The notes under the pieces were generated by a model. It made no database searches and had not been told where the DNA came from. It worked only from the letters and a program-made list of their open reading frames with translations. From NCBI GenBank assembly GCA_934615235.1, contig CAKTTL010000035.1, positions 1 through 24,453 on the forward strand: DNA of 24,453 bases, written 5' to 3'. Positions 6,288 through 13,008 of the stretch are shown in pieces. This stretch comes from an uncultured Clostridia bacterium. Its GTDB lineage: Bacteria > Bacillota > Clostridia > Christensenellales > Aristaeellaceae. Position 1 is the first letter of the stretch; each line of letters starts with the position of its first letter. A program made the translations under genes and the position numbers.

Positions 6288-7319
6288 TTACCGCAGCGCC
6301 GTGCGCTCCGGCACGGGCTTGCCCAGCAGGAACAGCGTCTTGAACGTGATCGCGTCGTCGAACTTGCGCAGATCCAAGCCGGTCTGGCGCTGAATCTTGT
6401 CCAGACGATAGACCAGCGTATTGCGATGGATGTACAGCTGACGGGCGGTGTCGGAAAGGTTCAGATCCTTGCGGAAGAACATTTCGATCGTCTGCAGCAT
6501 TTCCTCGCTGAAAAGGCGCTGCGTCTTGCGGTTGAACAGGATGCTGTGATAGCGGCGGCCGATATCCGGCGGCAGCTCGGACAGGAAGCGCTCCATAACC
6601 AGGTTGTGGTAGGAGTACACATCCTCGCTCGGGCGGTACACACGGCCGATTTCCAGCGCGCGCCACGCGGCGCGGTAGCTCGCGCCCAGGCCGAACAGCG
6701 TATCGGCGCATTCGCCGATGCTCACCAGCGGATGTTCGCCGGTTTCGGACATGACGGTCTGCTCGATGGCGGCGGCCAGCTGGATCAGCTCGTCGTAGCC
6801 CTCGAGATTGCGCATGGACTTGATCAGCACCAGCGCGTGACGGTCCATTTCAACCAGCGCGTCGCCTTCGCCCACGGCGATTACGCTGCGGATCACTTCC
6901 GCCGCGCCGTGGAAAAGCATCGCACAGCGTTCCTCGTTGACGGTAATGCCGTATTCCTCCGCGAGCGTAACCAGCTCGGGTTCGGGCATGTCCTCGCGCA
7001 GCGCGCCGCGAAGCACGTCGTCGCGGGTCGTCGTCGACGGCTCGCGCATCATGGATTCGGCAAGCGCGGCGGCAAGGCGCGCGCAGTCTTCGGCCGCGCC
7101 GTCCTCGCCCTCAACGCAGAGGTAGGGAATCGCCGGGGTCATCGTATGCAGCCAGGTCCAGCCGTCGCGCACGACGGCCATCCCGAGCTGCGGAAACTCC
7201 GGAATGATTTCACTTTCCGTACCGGAAAGGCTTTCGCCTTCCTCGTCAAACAGCCTGACCTGCGCCCGAAGGCCGCGAAGCATAGTCATCAACTGCTCCA
7301 AAATTCTTTTGTCTGGCAT
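6288..7319 (-). CDS. PucR/CdaR-family transcriptional regulator
   Basis: This 343-aa protein has a C-terminal PucR-type helix-turn-helix. The segment MLQTIEMFFRKDLNLSDTAR, then QLYIHRNTLVYRLDKI, is diagnostic (HTH_30). The central part (FHGAAEVIRSVIAVGEGDAL to GASYRAAWRALEIGRVY) resembles the GGDEF-like domain of CdaR/PucR proteins. Relatives control sugar-acid or purine catabolism in response to a ligand, but the ligand here is unknown. The ATG at 7319 is chosen because AAGGAGG lies 8 nt upstream. The frame extends 14 codons further without support. A 6-bp hairpin (7337-7352) lies just upstream of the ribosome site. It follows the sugar-type ATPase gene on the same strand and may be partly transcribed from it. 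Confidence 0.88.
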   Translation of the reverse strand: MPDKRILEQLMTMLRGLRAQVRLFDEEGESLSGTESEIIPEFPQLGMAVVRDGWTWLHTMTPAIPYLCVEGEDGAAEDCARLAAALAESMMREPSTTTRDDVLRGALREDMPEPELVTLAEEYGITVNEERCAMLFHGAAEVIRSVIAVGEGDALVEMDRHALVLIKSMRNLEGYDELIQLAAAIEQTVMSETGEHPLVSIGECADTLFGLGASYRAAWRALEIGRVYRPSEDVYSYHNLVMERFLSELPPDIGRRYHSILFNRKTQRLFSEEMLQTIEMFFRKDLNLSDTARQLYIHRNTLVYRLDKIQRQTGLDLRKFDDAITFKTLFLLGKPVPERTALR

Positions 7320-7378
7320 GCGCAGTTCCTCCTTCACGCATCTAACGATGCGCCTTCGCATTTTCTTGCATTTAACTC

Positions 7379-7410
7379 AAAAAAGCGGAGGAGGGGATTC
7401 CCTCCTCCGC
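7379..7410 (-). terminator. Terminator of the MsmX/UgpC-like ATPase gene
   Basis: A perfect 11-bp stem pairs 7400-7410 with 7385-7395 (GCGGAGGAGGG on the plus strand) around a 4-nt loop. It is followed on the minus strand by TTTTTT, 25 nt beyond the stop. Confidence 0.92.
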
Positions 7411-7434
7411 ACGCAGGAATCAGGCCGATTGTTT

Positions 7435-8556
7435 TCAGCGATTCAGCAGCGTGACTTCGGTGTCCTTATCGAAGAAGTGCAGACGCTCGACGTCGAAGCA
7501 GACCTTGATCTTGTCGCCGCCACGGCTGGTGGTGCGGGGATCGACGCGGCAGATGACGTTCTCGTCCTTGCCGGAGGTCTTGACGTAGAGGTAAGTCTCG
7601 GAACCGAGCATTTCGACGACTTCGATATCGACGTCGATCGAGGATTCCGGATGCGCGGCGACCATCCTCGCATCGTCGGAGATGTTCTCAGGACGGATGC
7701 CCATGATAACTTCCTTGCCGATGCAGCTCTCGTCGTTGAACTTGGCAACCTTGCTGTTGGGGATGAGCACCTTGTTGTTGCCGAACTTGGCCCACACGCC
7801 GTCGCTCTCACGAACGAGCTTGACGTTGAAGAAGTTCATCTGCGGGCTGCCGATGAAGCCGGCGACGAAGAGGTTGGTCGGATAGTCGTACAGGTTCTGG
7901 GGAGTGTCGACCTGCTGCATGAAGCCGTCCTTCATGACGACGATGCGGCTGCCCATCGTCAGAGCTTCGGTCTGGTCGTGGGTAACGTAGATGAAGGTGG
8001 TCTGCAGACGCTGATGCAGCTTGGTGATTTCGGTACGCATCGCAACGCGCAGCTTGGCGTCGAGGTTGGACAGCGGTTCGTCCATCAGGAAGACCTTCGG
8101 TTCGCGAACGATGGCGCGGCCGAGGGCAACACGCTGACGCTGGCCGCCGGACAGAGCCTTCGGCTTACGGTTGAGCAGGTGTTCGATATCGAGGATCTTC
8201 GCCGCTTCATGCACGCGCTTGTCGATCTCCGCCTTGGGGGTCTTGCGCAGCTTGAGGCCGAACGCCATGTTATCGTAAACCGTCATGTGCGGATACAGAG
8301 CGTAGTTCTGGAACACCATCGCGATGTCGCGATCCTTCGGGGCGACGTCGTTGACGAGCTTGTCGGCGATGTAGAGTTCGCCGTCGCTGATTTCTTCCAG
8401 GCCGGCCACCATGCGCAGGGTGGTGGACTTACCGCAACCGGAAGGACCGACGAGAACGATAAATTCCTTATCCTGGATATCCAGGCAGAAGTCGCTGACC
8501 GCGGTCACGCCGCCGGCGTACACTTTGTAGATGTTCTTCAGGGTTACGCTTGCCAT
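7435..8556 (-). CDS. Carbohydrate ABC transporter ATP-binding protein, MsmX/UgpC type
   Basis: This 373-aa ATPase energises sugar importers of the CUT1 class. Walker A is GPSGCGKST (37-45), the Q-loop is VFQNYALYPHMT (from 81), and the signature is LSGGQRQRVALGRA (135-148). Walker B is VFLMDEPLSNLD (155-166) and the switch His is in VTHDQTEA. The C-terminal region from about 235 is the TOBE/MOP-like regulatory domain typical of MsmX, MalK and UgpC. No permease or sugar-binding protein gene is adjacent. In Firmicutes such orphan ATPases (MsmX) often serve several importers at once, and that is the likely role here. It has its own promoter and terminator. GGGAG lies near the ATG. Confidence 0.95.
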   Translation of the reverse strand: MASVTLKNIYKVYAGGVTAVSDFCLDIQDKEFIVLVGPSGCGKSTTLRMVAGLEEISDGELYIADKLVNDVAPKDRDIAMVFQNYALYPHMTVYDNMAFGLKLRKTPKAEIDKRVHEAAKILDIEHLLNRKPKALSGGQRQRVALGRAIVREPKVFLMDEPLSNLDAKLRVAMRTEITKLHQRLQTTFIYVTHDQTEALTMGSRIVVMKDGFMQQVDTPQNLYDYPTNLFVAGFIGSPQMNFFNVKLVRESDGVWAKFGNNKVLIPNSKVAKFNDESCIGKEVIMGIRPENISDDARMVAAHPESSIDVDIEVVEMLGSETYLYVKTSGKDENVICRVDPRTTSRGGDKIKVCFDVERLHFFDKDTEVTLLNR

Positions 8557-8624
8557 TAAAAAACACTCCCTTGCTTTTTTGTGGGGCGGGCCCTACCCCT
8601 GATCTCTGCCCTTTTGATGTACTT

Positions 8625-8653
8625 ATTATAAAGAAAAAGCCTTTGAAAGTAAA
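8625..8653 (-). promoter_or_regulatory. Promoter of the MsmX-like gene
   Basis: On the minus strand, -35 TTTACT (8648-8653) and a perfect -10 TATAAT (8625-8630) are 17 nt apart. The leader to the ATG is about 60 nt and contains GGGGTAGGGCCCGCCCC, which can fold into a short hairpin. Confidence 0.75.
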
Positions 8654-8656
8654 TCG

Positions 8657-8895
8657 CTCAGTTTACCAAATATTTAACGCGCGCTTTGTCAATTGTGTCT
8701 GCTGACATATCCGGGCGCGCAAGGCTCTGTCCCGCGGAGAAAAACAGGTTGAATCTCTGTGAGAGCTTCCATGCAGATGTAACCAAACGGGACGCGTTAT
8801 ATCGCACGGGATATGGCAGTATACCGTGCGATATATGCATTTGTCCGCCATGCGCGGATTTGAATGAGATTCGTCTTTCCAACGTGGATTTCCGG
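8657..8895. other. Non-coding spacer between MsmX-like and YfbR-like genes
   Basis: I see no gene here. The spacer holds a large inverted repeat: TATATCGCACGG (8798-8809) is the exact reverse complement of CCGTGCGATATA (8824-8835). After one mismatch the pairing continues for about 4 bp to a GGCA loop. No T-run follows on either strand. It lies 60 nt past the yfbR stop and could be that gene's 3' structure or an operator. A TTGACA at 8687-8692 (minus) has no convincing partner -10. Confidence 0.5.
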
Positions 8896-9477
8896 TTAAT
8901 TCAGCTCGTCCAGCGTCAGCTCGAAGCTGCCGGCGAACTGCTCCATAAACTCGCGCACCTCGGGCATCGTCTCGCCCATGCGCGCGATATCGCGGCCGAT
9001 CGCATCGCGCGCCTTGCAGAATTCTTCGTTGCCGGAGCGGATTTCCTCGACGCATTTCAAATACGCGCAGATTTTATCGGCGGCTTTGACGAAACGCCAT
9101 TCCTCGGTCGTTTCGTCCGGACAGACGATCGGCGCGTACGCGCCCGAAAGATCGTCCGGCAGCATGTTGAGAAGCTTTTCGCGCGCCATCTGTTCCATTT
9201 TTTCGAACGCGCCGTGTACTTCGGGATTGAAATGCTTGATGGGCGTGGCCAGGTCGCCGGTGATCACCTCGCCCGCGTCGTGATACATCGCCAGCACGGC
9301 GATATGGTCGGCGTTCAGGGCGCCGCCGTGGCGCAGGTTGTGCGCCGTCGCCAGCTCGTGAGCGATCAGCGCCGCCTGCAGCGAGTGCTCCTGATCGTTT
9401 TCCGGCCGGGTGTTGCGCATCAGCCCCCAGCGGAGAATCTGCTTCATACGCGCCATATACGCAAAAAAATGATACAT
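8896..9477 (-). CDS. 5'-deoxynucleotidase, YfbR-like HD domain protein
   Basis: YfbR-type HD phosphohydrolases remove the 5' phosphate of deoxynucleoside monophosphates in nucleotide salvage. The 193-aa protein matches the E. coli YfbR layout closely, with HFFAYMARMKQILRWGLMRN, then ENDQEHSLQAALIAHEL, AMYHDAGEVITGDLATPIK and KAADKICAYLKC. The likely metal ligands His31, His66, Asp67 and Asp134 are all present, and so is the Arg16-Trp17 pair used in substrate selection. I chose the ATG at 9477 because GGGAGGAAATT lies directly upstream. The much longer open frame beyond it is read-through across the riboswitch region. It is divergent from thiT, and its leader has a small GCGCCT/AGGCGC hairpin that overlaps the thiT -35 box. 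Confidence 0.9.
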   Translation of the reverse strand: MYHFFAYMARMKQILRWGLMRNTRPENDQEHSLQAALIAHELATAHNLRHGGALNADHIAVLAMYHDAGEVITGDLATPIKHFNPEVHGAFEKMEQMAREKLLNMLPDDLSGAYAPIVCPDETTEEWRFVKAADKICAYLKCVEEIRSGNEEFCKARDAIGRDIARMGETMPEVREFMEQFAGSFELTLDELN

Positions 9478-9493
9478 AATTTCCTCCCGCGCC

Positions 9494-9522
9494 TTGCATT
9501 CAGGCGCTTTCCATTGTATAAT
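9494..9522 (+). promoter_or_regulatory. Promoter of the thiT transcription unit
   Basis: -35 TTGCAT (9494-9499) and -10 TATAAT (9517-9522) are 17 nt apart. The start of transcription would fall just before the TPP riboswitch. Confidence 0.82.
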
Positions 9523-9532
9523 CCATCTGACC

Positions 9533-9617
9533 CGTCGCTGGGGGGGCCGCAAGGCTGAGAGGGCGCAAGCCCGACCCCATGAACCTGTGTAGGTAATCCT
9601 ACCGTAGGGAAGCGAAA
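9533..9617 (+). ncRNA. TPP riboswitch (THI element)
   Basis: The conserved THI-box pieces are in order: AAGGCTGAGAGGGC (9551-9564), GACCCCATGAACCTG (9573-9587), GGTAAT and CCGTAGGGAAGCG. The closing helix P1 pairs TCGCT (9535-9539) with AGCGA (9611-9615). TPP binding in such elements represses downstream thiamine uptake or synthesis genes. Here an intrinsic terminator follows 26 nt after the aptamer, so control is probably by transcription termination. Confidence 0.97.
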
Positions 9618-9642
9618 AGGTAAATTTGCATTGCCTTTCCGT

Positions 9643-9673
9643 TTCCCGCACAAAAACGTGCGGGAATTTTATT
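9643..9673 (+). terminator. Riboswitch-controlled terminator upstream of thiT
   Basis: TTCCCGCAC (9643-9651) pairs perfectly with GTGCGGGAA (9658-9666) over a 6-nt loop, followed by TTTTATTT. It sits between the TPP aptamer and the thiT ribosome site, and is the expected expression platform. Confidence 0.9.
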
Positions 9674-9687
9674 TGGAGGGAAAACCC

Positions 9688-10239
9688 ATGAAAAAGTCTT
9701 CCAAGTGGACCACCAAGATGCTCGTCACTGGCGCGGTATGCCTTGCCATGAGCTACCTGCTCAGCTACCTGACCCTGTGGGAGATGCCCATGGGCGGCAG
9801 CGTCACCGTCTTCTCCATGCTGCCGCTGATGATTTTCTCCTGGATGTACGGCGTCGTTCCCGGCATGACGGCCGGCGTGGCTTACGGCCTTCTGCAGCTG
9901 ATTCAGAAGCCCGAGGTGTATCACTGGATCCAGCTGCTCTTCGATTACCCGATCGCCTTCGCGATGCTCGGCCTGGCCGGCTGCTTCCGCAAGCATAAGG
10001 ATTCGAAGTGGGCGCTGCCCGCGGGCATTGTGCTCGCCTGCTTCTGCCGCTTCCTGTGCCACTTCTTCACCGGCGCGGTGTATTTCGGCCAGTGGGCGCC
10101 CAAGCAGACCTTCTGGGGCATCATCGCCTACTCCGCCAGCTACAACGGCGGCTATATGGCCGTCGAAGCCGCAATGAGCGCCGTCGTGTGCATGCTGCCG
10201 CCCGTGCAGAAGATGATCGCCCGCCTCGAAAAGGTCTGA
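9688..10239 (+). CDS. thiT: ECF transporter S component for thiamine
   Basis: ThiT is the substrate-binding membrane subunit of an energy-coupling factor importer and borrows the shared EcfA/A'/T module encoded elsewhere. The 183-aa protein has about six hydrophobic segments. It carries family sequences such as WEMPMGGSVTVFSMLPLMIF (31-50), FDYPIAFAMLGLAG (85-98) and RFLCHFFTGAVYFG (121-134). Trp31, His125, Trp136 and Asn153 probably match thiamine-contacting positions of the Lactococcus ThiT structure. This is based on motif alignment from memory. The ATG at 9688 follows GGAGGG and lies after the riboswitch terminator. Control by the upstream TPP riboswitch strongly supports the thiamine assignment. 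Confidence 0.95.
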   Translation: MKKSSKWTTKMLVTGAVCLAMSYLLSYLTLWEMPMGGSVTVFSMLPLMIFSWMYGVVPGMTAGVAYGLLQLIQKPEVYHWIQLLFDYPIAFAMLGLAGCFRKHKDSKWALPAGIVLACFCRFLCHFFTGAVYFGQWAPKQTFWGIIAYSASYNGGYMAVEAAMSAVVCMLPPVQKMIARLEKV

Positions 10240-10278
10240 GAAAACGCCGTATACATACATATAATAGTAGCTTTTTCG

Positions 10279-10316
10279 AAGGGAATCCTCTCGCGAGAGG
10301 GGATTTCCTTTTTTGC
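10279..10316 (+). terminator. Terminator of thiT
   Basis: AAGGGAATCCTCTC pairs imperfectly with GAGAGGGGATTTCCTT around a GC turn and ends in TTTTTTGCC. It starts 40 nt after the thiT stop. Confidence 0.82.
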
Positions 10317-10451
10317 CTTTTGGGCGGAAAGGTCTAATACTACGCGCGGATGGAAAATCCCTGCCGGGCGACGTTTTTTTGCGCGCGGAGCGCGCCGGAA
10401 TGAAAAACGCCGAAACTTCCGGATAAAGCGCGGAAACTTCCCGTTTTGCTC
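10317..10451. other. Spacer between thiT terminator and purine operon promoter
   Basis: No gene is seen. The spacer holds a small GCGCGC-GGA-GCGCGC hairpin (10381-10395) with no T-run. Together with the adjoining terminator, promoter and PurR boxes it makes up the 308-nt gap between thiT and the deaminase gene. Confidence 0.4.
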
Positions 10452-10480
10452 TTGACAAGCGGGAGAAAAGGGTATACCAT
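10452..10480 (+). promoter_or_regulatory. Promoter of the purine-salvage operon
   Basis: A consensus -35 TTGACA lies at 10452-10457. The -10 is TACCAT (10475-10480) at 17-nt spacing; TATACC at 10473 with 15 nt is the alternative. It lies directly before the PurR box pair. Confidence 0.7.
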
Positions 10481-10481
10481 A

Positions 10482-10524
10482 AAACACGAACAATATTTAT
10501 AATTTTGATATATTGTTCGTAAAA
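10482..10524 (+). promoter_or_regulatory. Inverted pair of PurR (PurBox) operators
   Basis: ACGAACAATAT (10486-10496) is the exact reverse complement of ATATTGTTCGT (10510-10520). Written as 13-mers, the boxes are AAACACGAACAAT (10482-10494) and, on the minus strand, TTTTACGAACAAT (10512-10524), separated by 17 nt. The Bacillus subtilis PurR site is known as two inverted AWWWCCGAACWWT boxes separated by 16-17 nt, so sequence, orientation and spacing all fit. The downstream genes are purine-related. PurR would repress them unless PRPP is abundant. Confidence 0.85.
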
Positions 10525-10547
10525 AATGTCGTTGGAGGATTCTCTTC

Positions 10548-11900
10548 ATGCGCACGCTGCTGAAAAATGCCTATATTGTAACCATGGACACGAACAAAGG
10601 CGTTTACACGCACGGAAGCCTTGTCGTCAACGGAGACCGTATTGAGGGCGTATACAGCGGGATGGCGCCGATTGCCGAATATGACGAAGTGATCGATTGC
10701 GACGGCAAGATCGTCATGCCCGGTTTTGTCAACACCCATGTGCATACCTCGCAGCAGCTCGGCCGCGGCCTGGGCGACGACGTGAACCTGCTCACCTGGC
10801 TGCACGAGCGCATCTGGCCCTATGAGAGCAGCATGACCGAAGAAGATTCCTATATTTCCACGCTCCTTTGCTGCGTCGAGCAGATCAAGGCCGGCTGCAC
10901 GATGTTTGCCGAGCCCGGCGGACAGTTCGTTTCCGGCATGGCCCGCGCCGTCACCGAAGCCGGCGTGCGCGCCAAGCTGGCCAACTCCATCATGGACTGC
11001 GGCGAAGGCCTCCCCGCCAACTGGGTGCATTCCACCGACGAGGAAATCGCCCGCACGGTTGAGGATATCCGCAATTTCCACAACACCGCCAACGGCCGCG
11101 TGCAGGTCTGGTTCGGCCTGCGCACGATCTTCAACAACTCGGACGAGCTGATTCTTCGCTCCAAGGAGGAGGCCGACAAATACGGCGTGGGCGTACACAT
11201 GCACGTAGCCGAAGTGCGCGACGAGGTGGAATACCTCAAGGAAAAGATCGGCGTACAGACCGTCACCCACCTCAACGACCTGGGTGTGCTGGATAAAAAC
11301 TTCCTCGCCGTCCACACTGTGTGGCTGACGAACGACGAAGTCGAAATGTTCCGCGATCACCAGGTCAAGGTTTCGCATAACCCTGCCGCCGCGATGCGCG
11401 TGCTGGGCTTTGCCAAGGTGCCGCGCATGCTGCGCGAAGGCATCTGCGTCACCATCGGCACCGACGGCGCGCCGTCCAATAACCGCATGGACATCGTCGA
11501 CGAGATGTGGCTCACCTCGCTCATCCATAAGGGCTGGCGGCTGGAGCCCGACGTCGTCAAGGCGCAGGAAGTGCTCGCGATGGTCACCCTCAAGGGCGCG
11601 GAAGCGCTCATGGAAGAAAAGAACTGCGGCAGCCTCATCGAAGGCAAGAAGGCCGACCTGATCGTCATCAACCCGCGTTCGGCCGGCATGCTCCCGCTGC
11701 ACGATACCGTGGCCAACCTCGTCACCAGCATGCACTCCGACAACGTCGAGAGCACCATGTGCGACGGCCGCTGGCTCATGCGCGAGCGCAAGCTGCTTAC
11801 GCTCGACGAACAGGCGATTTACACCGAAGCGCAGCGTGCCGCCGACGCGATTCGCCGCCGCGCGGGCATCGAACTGCCCAGCCGCTTCCCCACCCGCTGA
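10548..11900 (+). CDS. Amidohydrolase, MTA/SAH deaminase or purine/aminohydrolase type
   Basis: This 450-aa metal-dependent hydrolase belongs to the amidohydrolase superfamily branch with MtaD, AtzB/TrzN and SsnA. The metal site is intact: NTHVH (His64, His66), VHMHVAEV (His219, Glu222), AVHTVWL (His256) and IGTDGAPSNN (Asp306). WLHERIWPYE (84-93) and NPAAAMRVLGFAKVPRML are typical of the MTA/S-adenosylhomocysteine deaminase and hydroxyatrazine hydrolase group. The substrate is not certain. It heads an operon with a nucleoside importer behind PurR boxes, so an adenosine-type nucleoside or a purine base is the likely substrate. GGAGG lies 10 nt before the ATG. Confidence 0.85.
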   Translation: MRTLLKNAYIVTMDTNKGVYTHGSLVVNGDRIEGVYSGMAPIAEYDEVIDCDGKIVMPGFVNTHVHTSQQLGRGLGDDVNLLTWLHERIWPYESSMTEEDSYISTLLCCVEQIKAGCTMFAEPGGQFVSGMARAVTEAGVRAKLANSIMDCGEGLPANWVHSTDEEIARTVEDIRNFHNTANGRVQVWFGLRTIFNNSDELILRSKEEADKYGVGVHMHVAEVRDEVEYLKEKIGVQTVTHLNDLGVLDKNFLAVHTVWLTNDEVEMFRDHQVKVSHNPAAAMRVLGFAKVPRMLREGICVTIGTDGAPSNNRMDIVDEMWLTSLIHKGWRLEPDVVKAQEVLAMVTLKGAEALMEEKNCGSLIEGKKADLIVINPRSAGMLPLHDTVANLVTSMHSDNVESTMCDGRWLMRERKLLTLDEQAIYTEAQRAADAIRRRAGIELPSRFPTR

Positions 11901-11964
11901 AACTGGGCGCGCAAGCGCTTCAGTGATAAATTCCTCCAATTTACTTAAAAAAGGAGAAAAAAAG

Positions 11965-12936
11965 ATGAAAAAGGTACTGGCGTTCGTTCTCTGTCTGGTT
12001 CTGGCCCTTTCCTGCACCGCGATGGCGGAAGAAAAGCCCCTCAAGGTTGCCCTGATCCTGACCGGCGTTGCCAACGACATGGGATGGAACCAGGCCGCCT
12101 ATGAAGGCCTGGAGCTGCTGGAAAAGGAATACGGCTGCGAAGTCGCCTACACCGAAAACTGCACCACCGCCGATATGGCCGCCGCGCTGACCGACTACGC
12201 CGCCGCGGGCTACGACATCGTCTTCGGCCACAGCTATGAGTTCGGCGATCCGATGTGCGAAGTGGCCGAGATGTATCCGGATACCTATTTCGTCTCCATT
12301 GAGGGCGATCAGGGCAACGGCGAAAACGTCGCTTCCTATCAGCTCAAGTGCCAGGAGTCCGCGTATGTGATCGGCATGCTGGCCGCCCGCATGACGCAGG
12401 CCAAGAACGTGGGCATGGTTTCCGCCGTGCAGTCCGCGTCGATGAACAAGATCGTCAACGGTTTCCTCGACGGCGTTGCCGCCGTTGATTCCAGCGTCAA
12501 CACGCAGGTCGTCTATACCGGCTCCTATGTCGATACCGCTCTGGGCAAGGAATGCGGCTTGGCCGTCATCGAAAACGGCGCGGATTTCGTCTATCACTGC
12601 GCGAACGATTCCGGCCTGGGCGCGCTGAACGCGGCCATCGAAAAGGGCCTGTGGGTCTGCGGCGACAGCTACGACCAGTCCTCCCTCTCCGATGAATATG
12701 TGCTCACCAGCGCCGTCTATTACGTCTCCAAGCTGATTGAAAAGGCGTACAAGGATGTGACCGAAGGCACCTTCAGCGGCGGCGTGGTCGAAGGCGGCAT
12801 GGCCGACGGCGTGGTCGTCCTCACTCCCTTCAACAAGAACGTGCCCGAAGACGTGCAGGCCGAGCTGACCCAGGTGATTCTGCAGATCGCCGCGGGCGAA
12901 CTGTCCATCGTCGCCGATCCGAGCGTGCGCAACTAA
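11965..12936 (+). CDS. BMP family nucleoside ABC transporter, substrate-binding protein
   Basis: This 323-aa extracytoplasmic binding protein of the BMP/PnrA family captures purine nucleosides for import. It has a signal peptide (MKKVLAFVLCLVLALSC, then TAMA before EE). The family sequence includes LKVALILTGVANDMGWNQAAYEGL (about 25-48), GHSYEFGDPMCEVAEMYPD and ASYQLKCQESAYVIGMLAA. Cys17 precedes the mature region but does not sit in a canonical lipobox, and an SPase I site after AMA also fits. The ATG at 11965 follows AAGGAG. The 64-nt gap from the deaminase gene includes a GGCGC-GCAA-GCGC hairpin, and a partial terminator follows the stop. The gene order (binding protein, double ATPase, two permeases) is that of the Bacillus yufNOPQ guanosine importer. 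Confidence 0.93.
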   Translation: MKKVLAFVLCLVLALSCTAMAEEKPLKVALILTGVANDMGWNQAAYEGLELLEKEYGCEVAYTENCTTADMAAALTDYAAAGYDIVFGHSYEFGDPMCEVAEMYPDTYFVSIEGDQGNGENVASYQLKCQESAYVIGMLAARMTQAKNVGMVSAVQSASMNKIVNGFLDGVAAVDSSVNTQVVYTGSYVDTALGKECGLAVIENGADFVYHCANDSGLGALNAAIEKGLWVCGDSYDQSSLSDEYVLTSAVYYVSKLIEKAYKDVTEGTFSGGVVEGGMADGVVVLTPFNKNVPEDVQAELTQVILQIAAGELSIVADPSVRN

Positions 12937-12949
12937 AGCTATCATCATA

Positions 12950-12988
12950 AAGCGGCTTGGGGGCTCAGGCCTTCCGAGCCGTTTCTTT
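12950..12988 (+). terminator. Weak intercistronic terminator or attenuator
   Basis: AAGCGGCTTGG (12950-12960) pairs with CCGAGCCGTTT (12974-12984), 11 bp with two G-U pairs, followed by CTTTT. Between a binding-protein gene and its ATPase gene, this would lower expression of the membrane parts or stabilise the upstream mRNA. Confidence 0.6.
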
Positions 12989-13008
12989 TCGCGAAGGAGT
13001 TGATCCGC

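Noticed and set aside
8687..8692. A consensus TTGACA on the minus strand as a second promoter for the MsmX-like gene
   Set aside because: No acceptable -10 lies 16-18 nt downstream. The closest candidates are 20 nt away or poor in sequence.
9478..10458. N-terminal extension of the YfbR-like frame across the riboswitch and thiT
   Set aside because: The YfbR family starts at MYHFF, which has a strong ribosome site. The extension is antisense to the TPP riboswitch and thiT.
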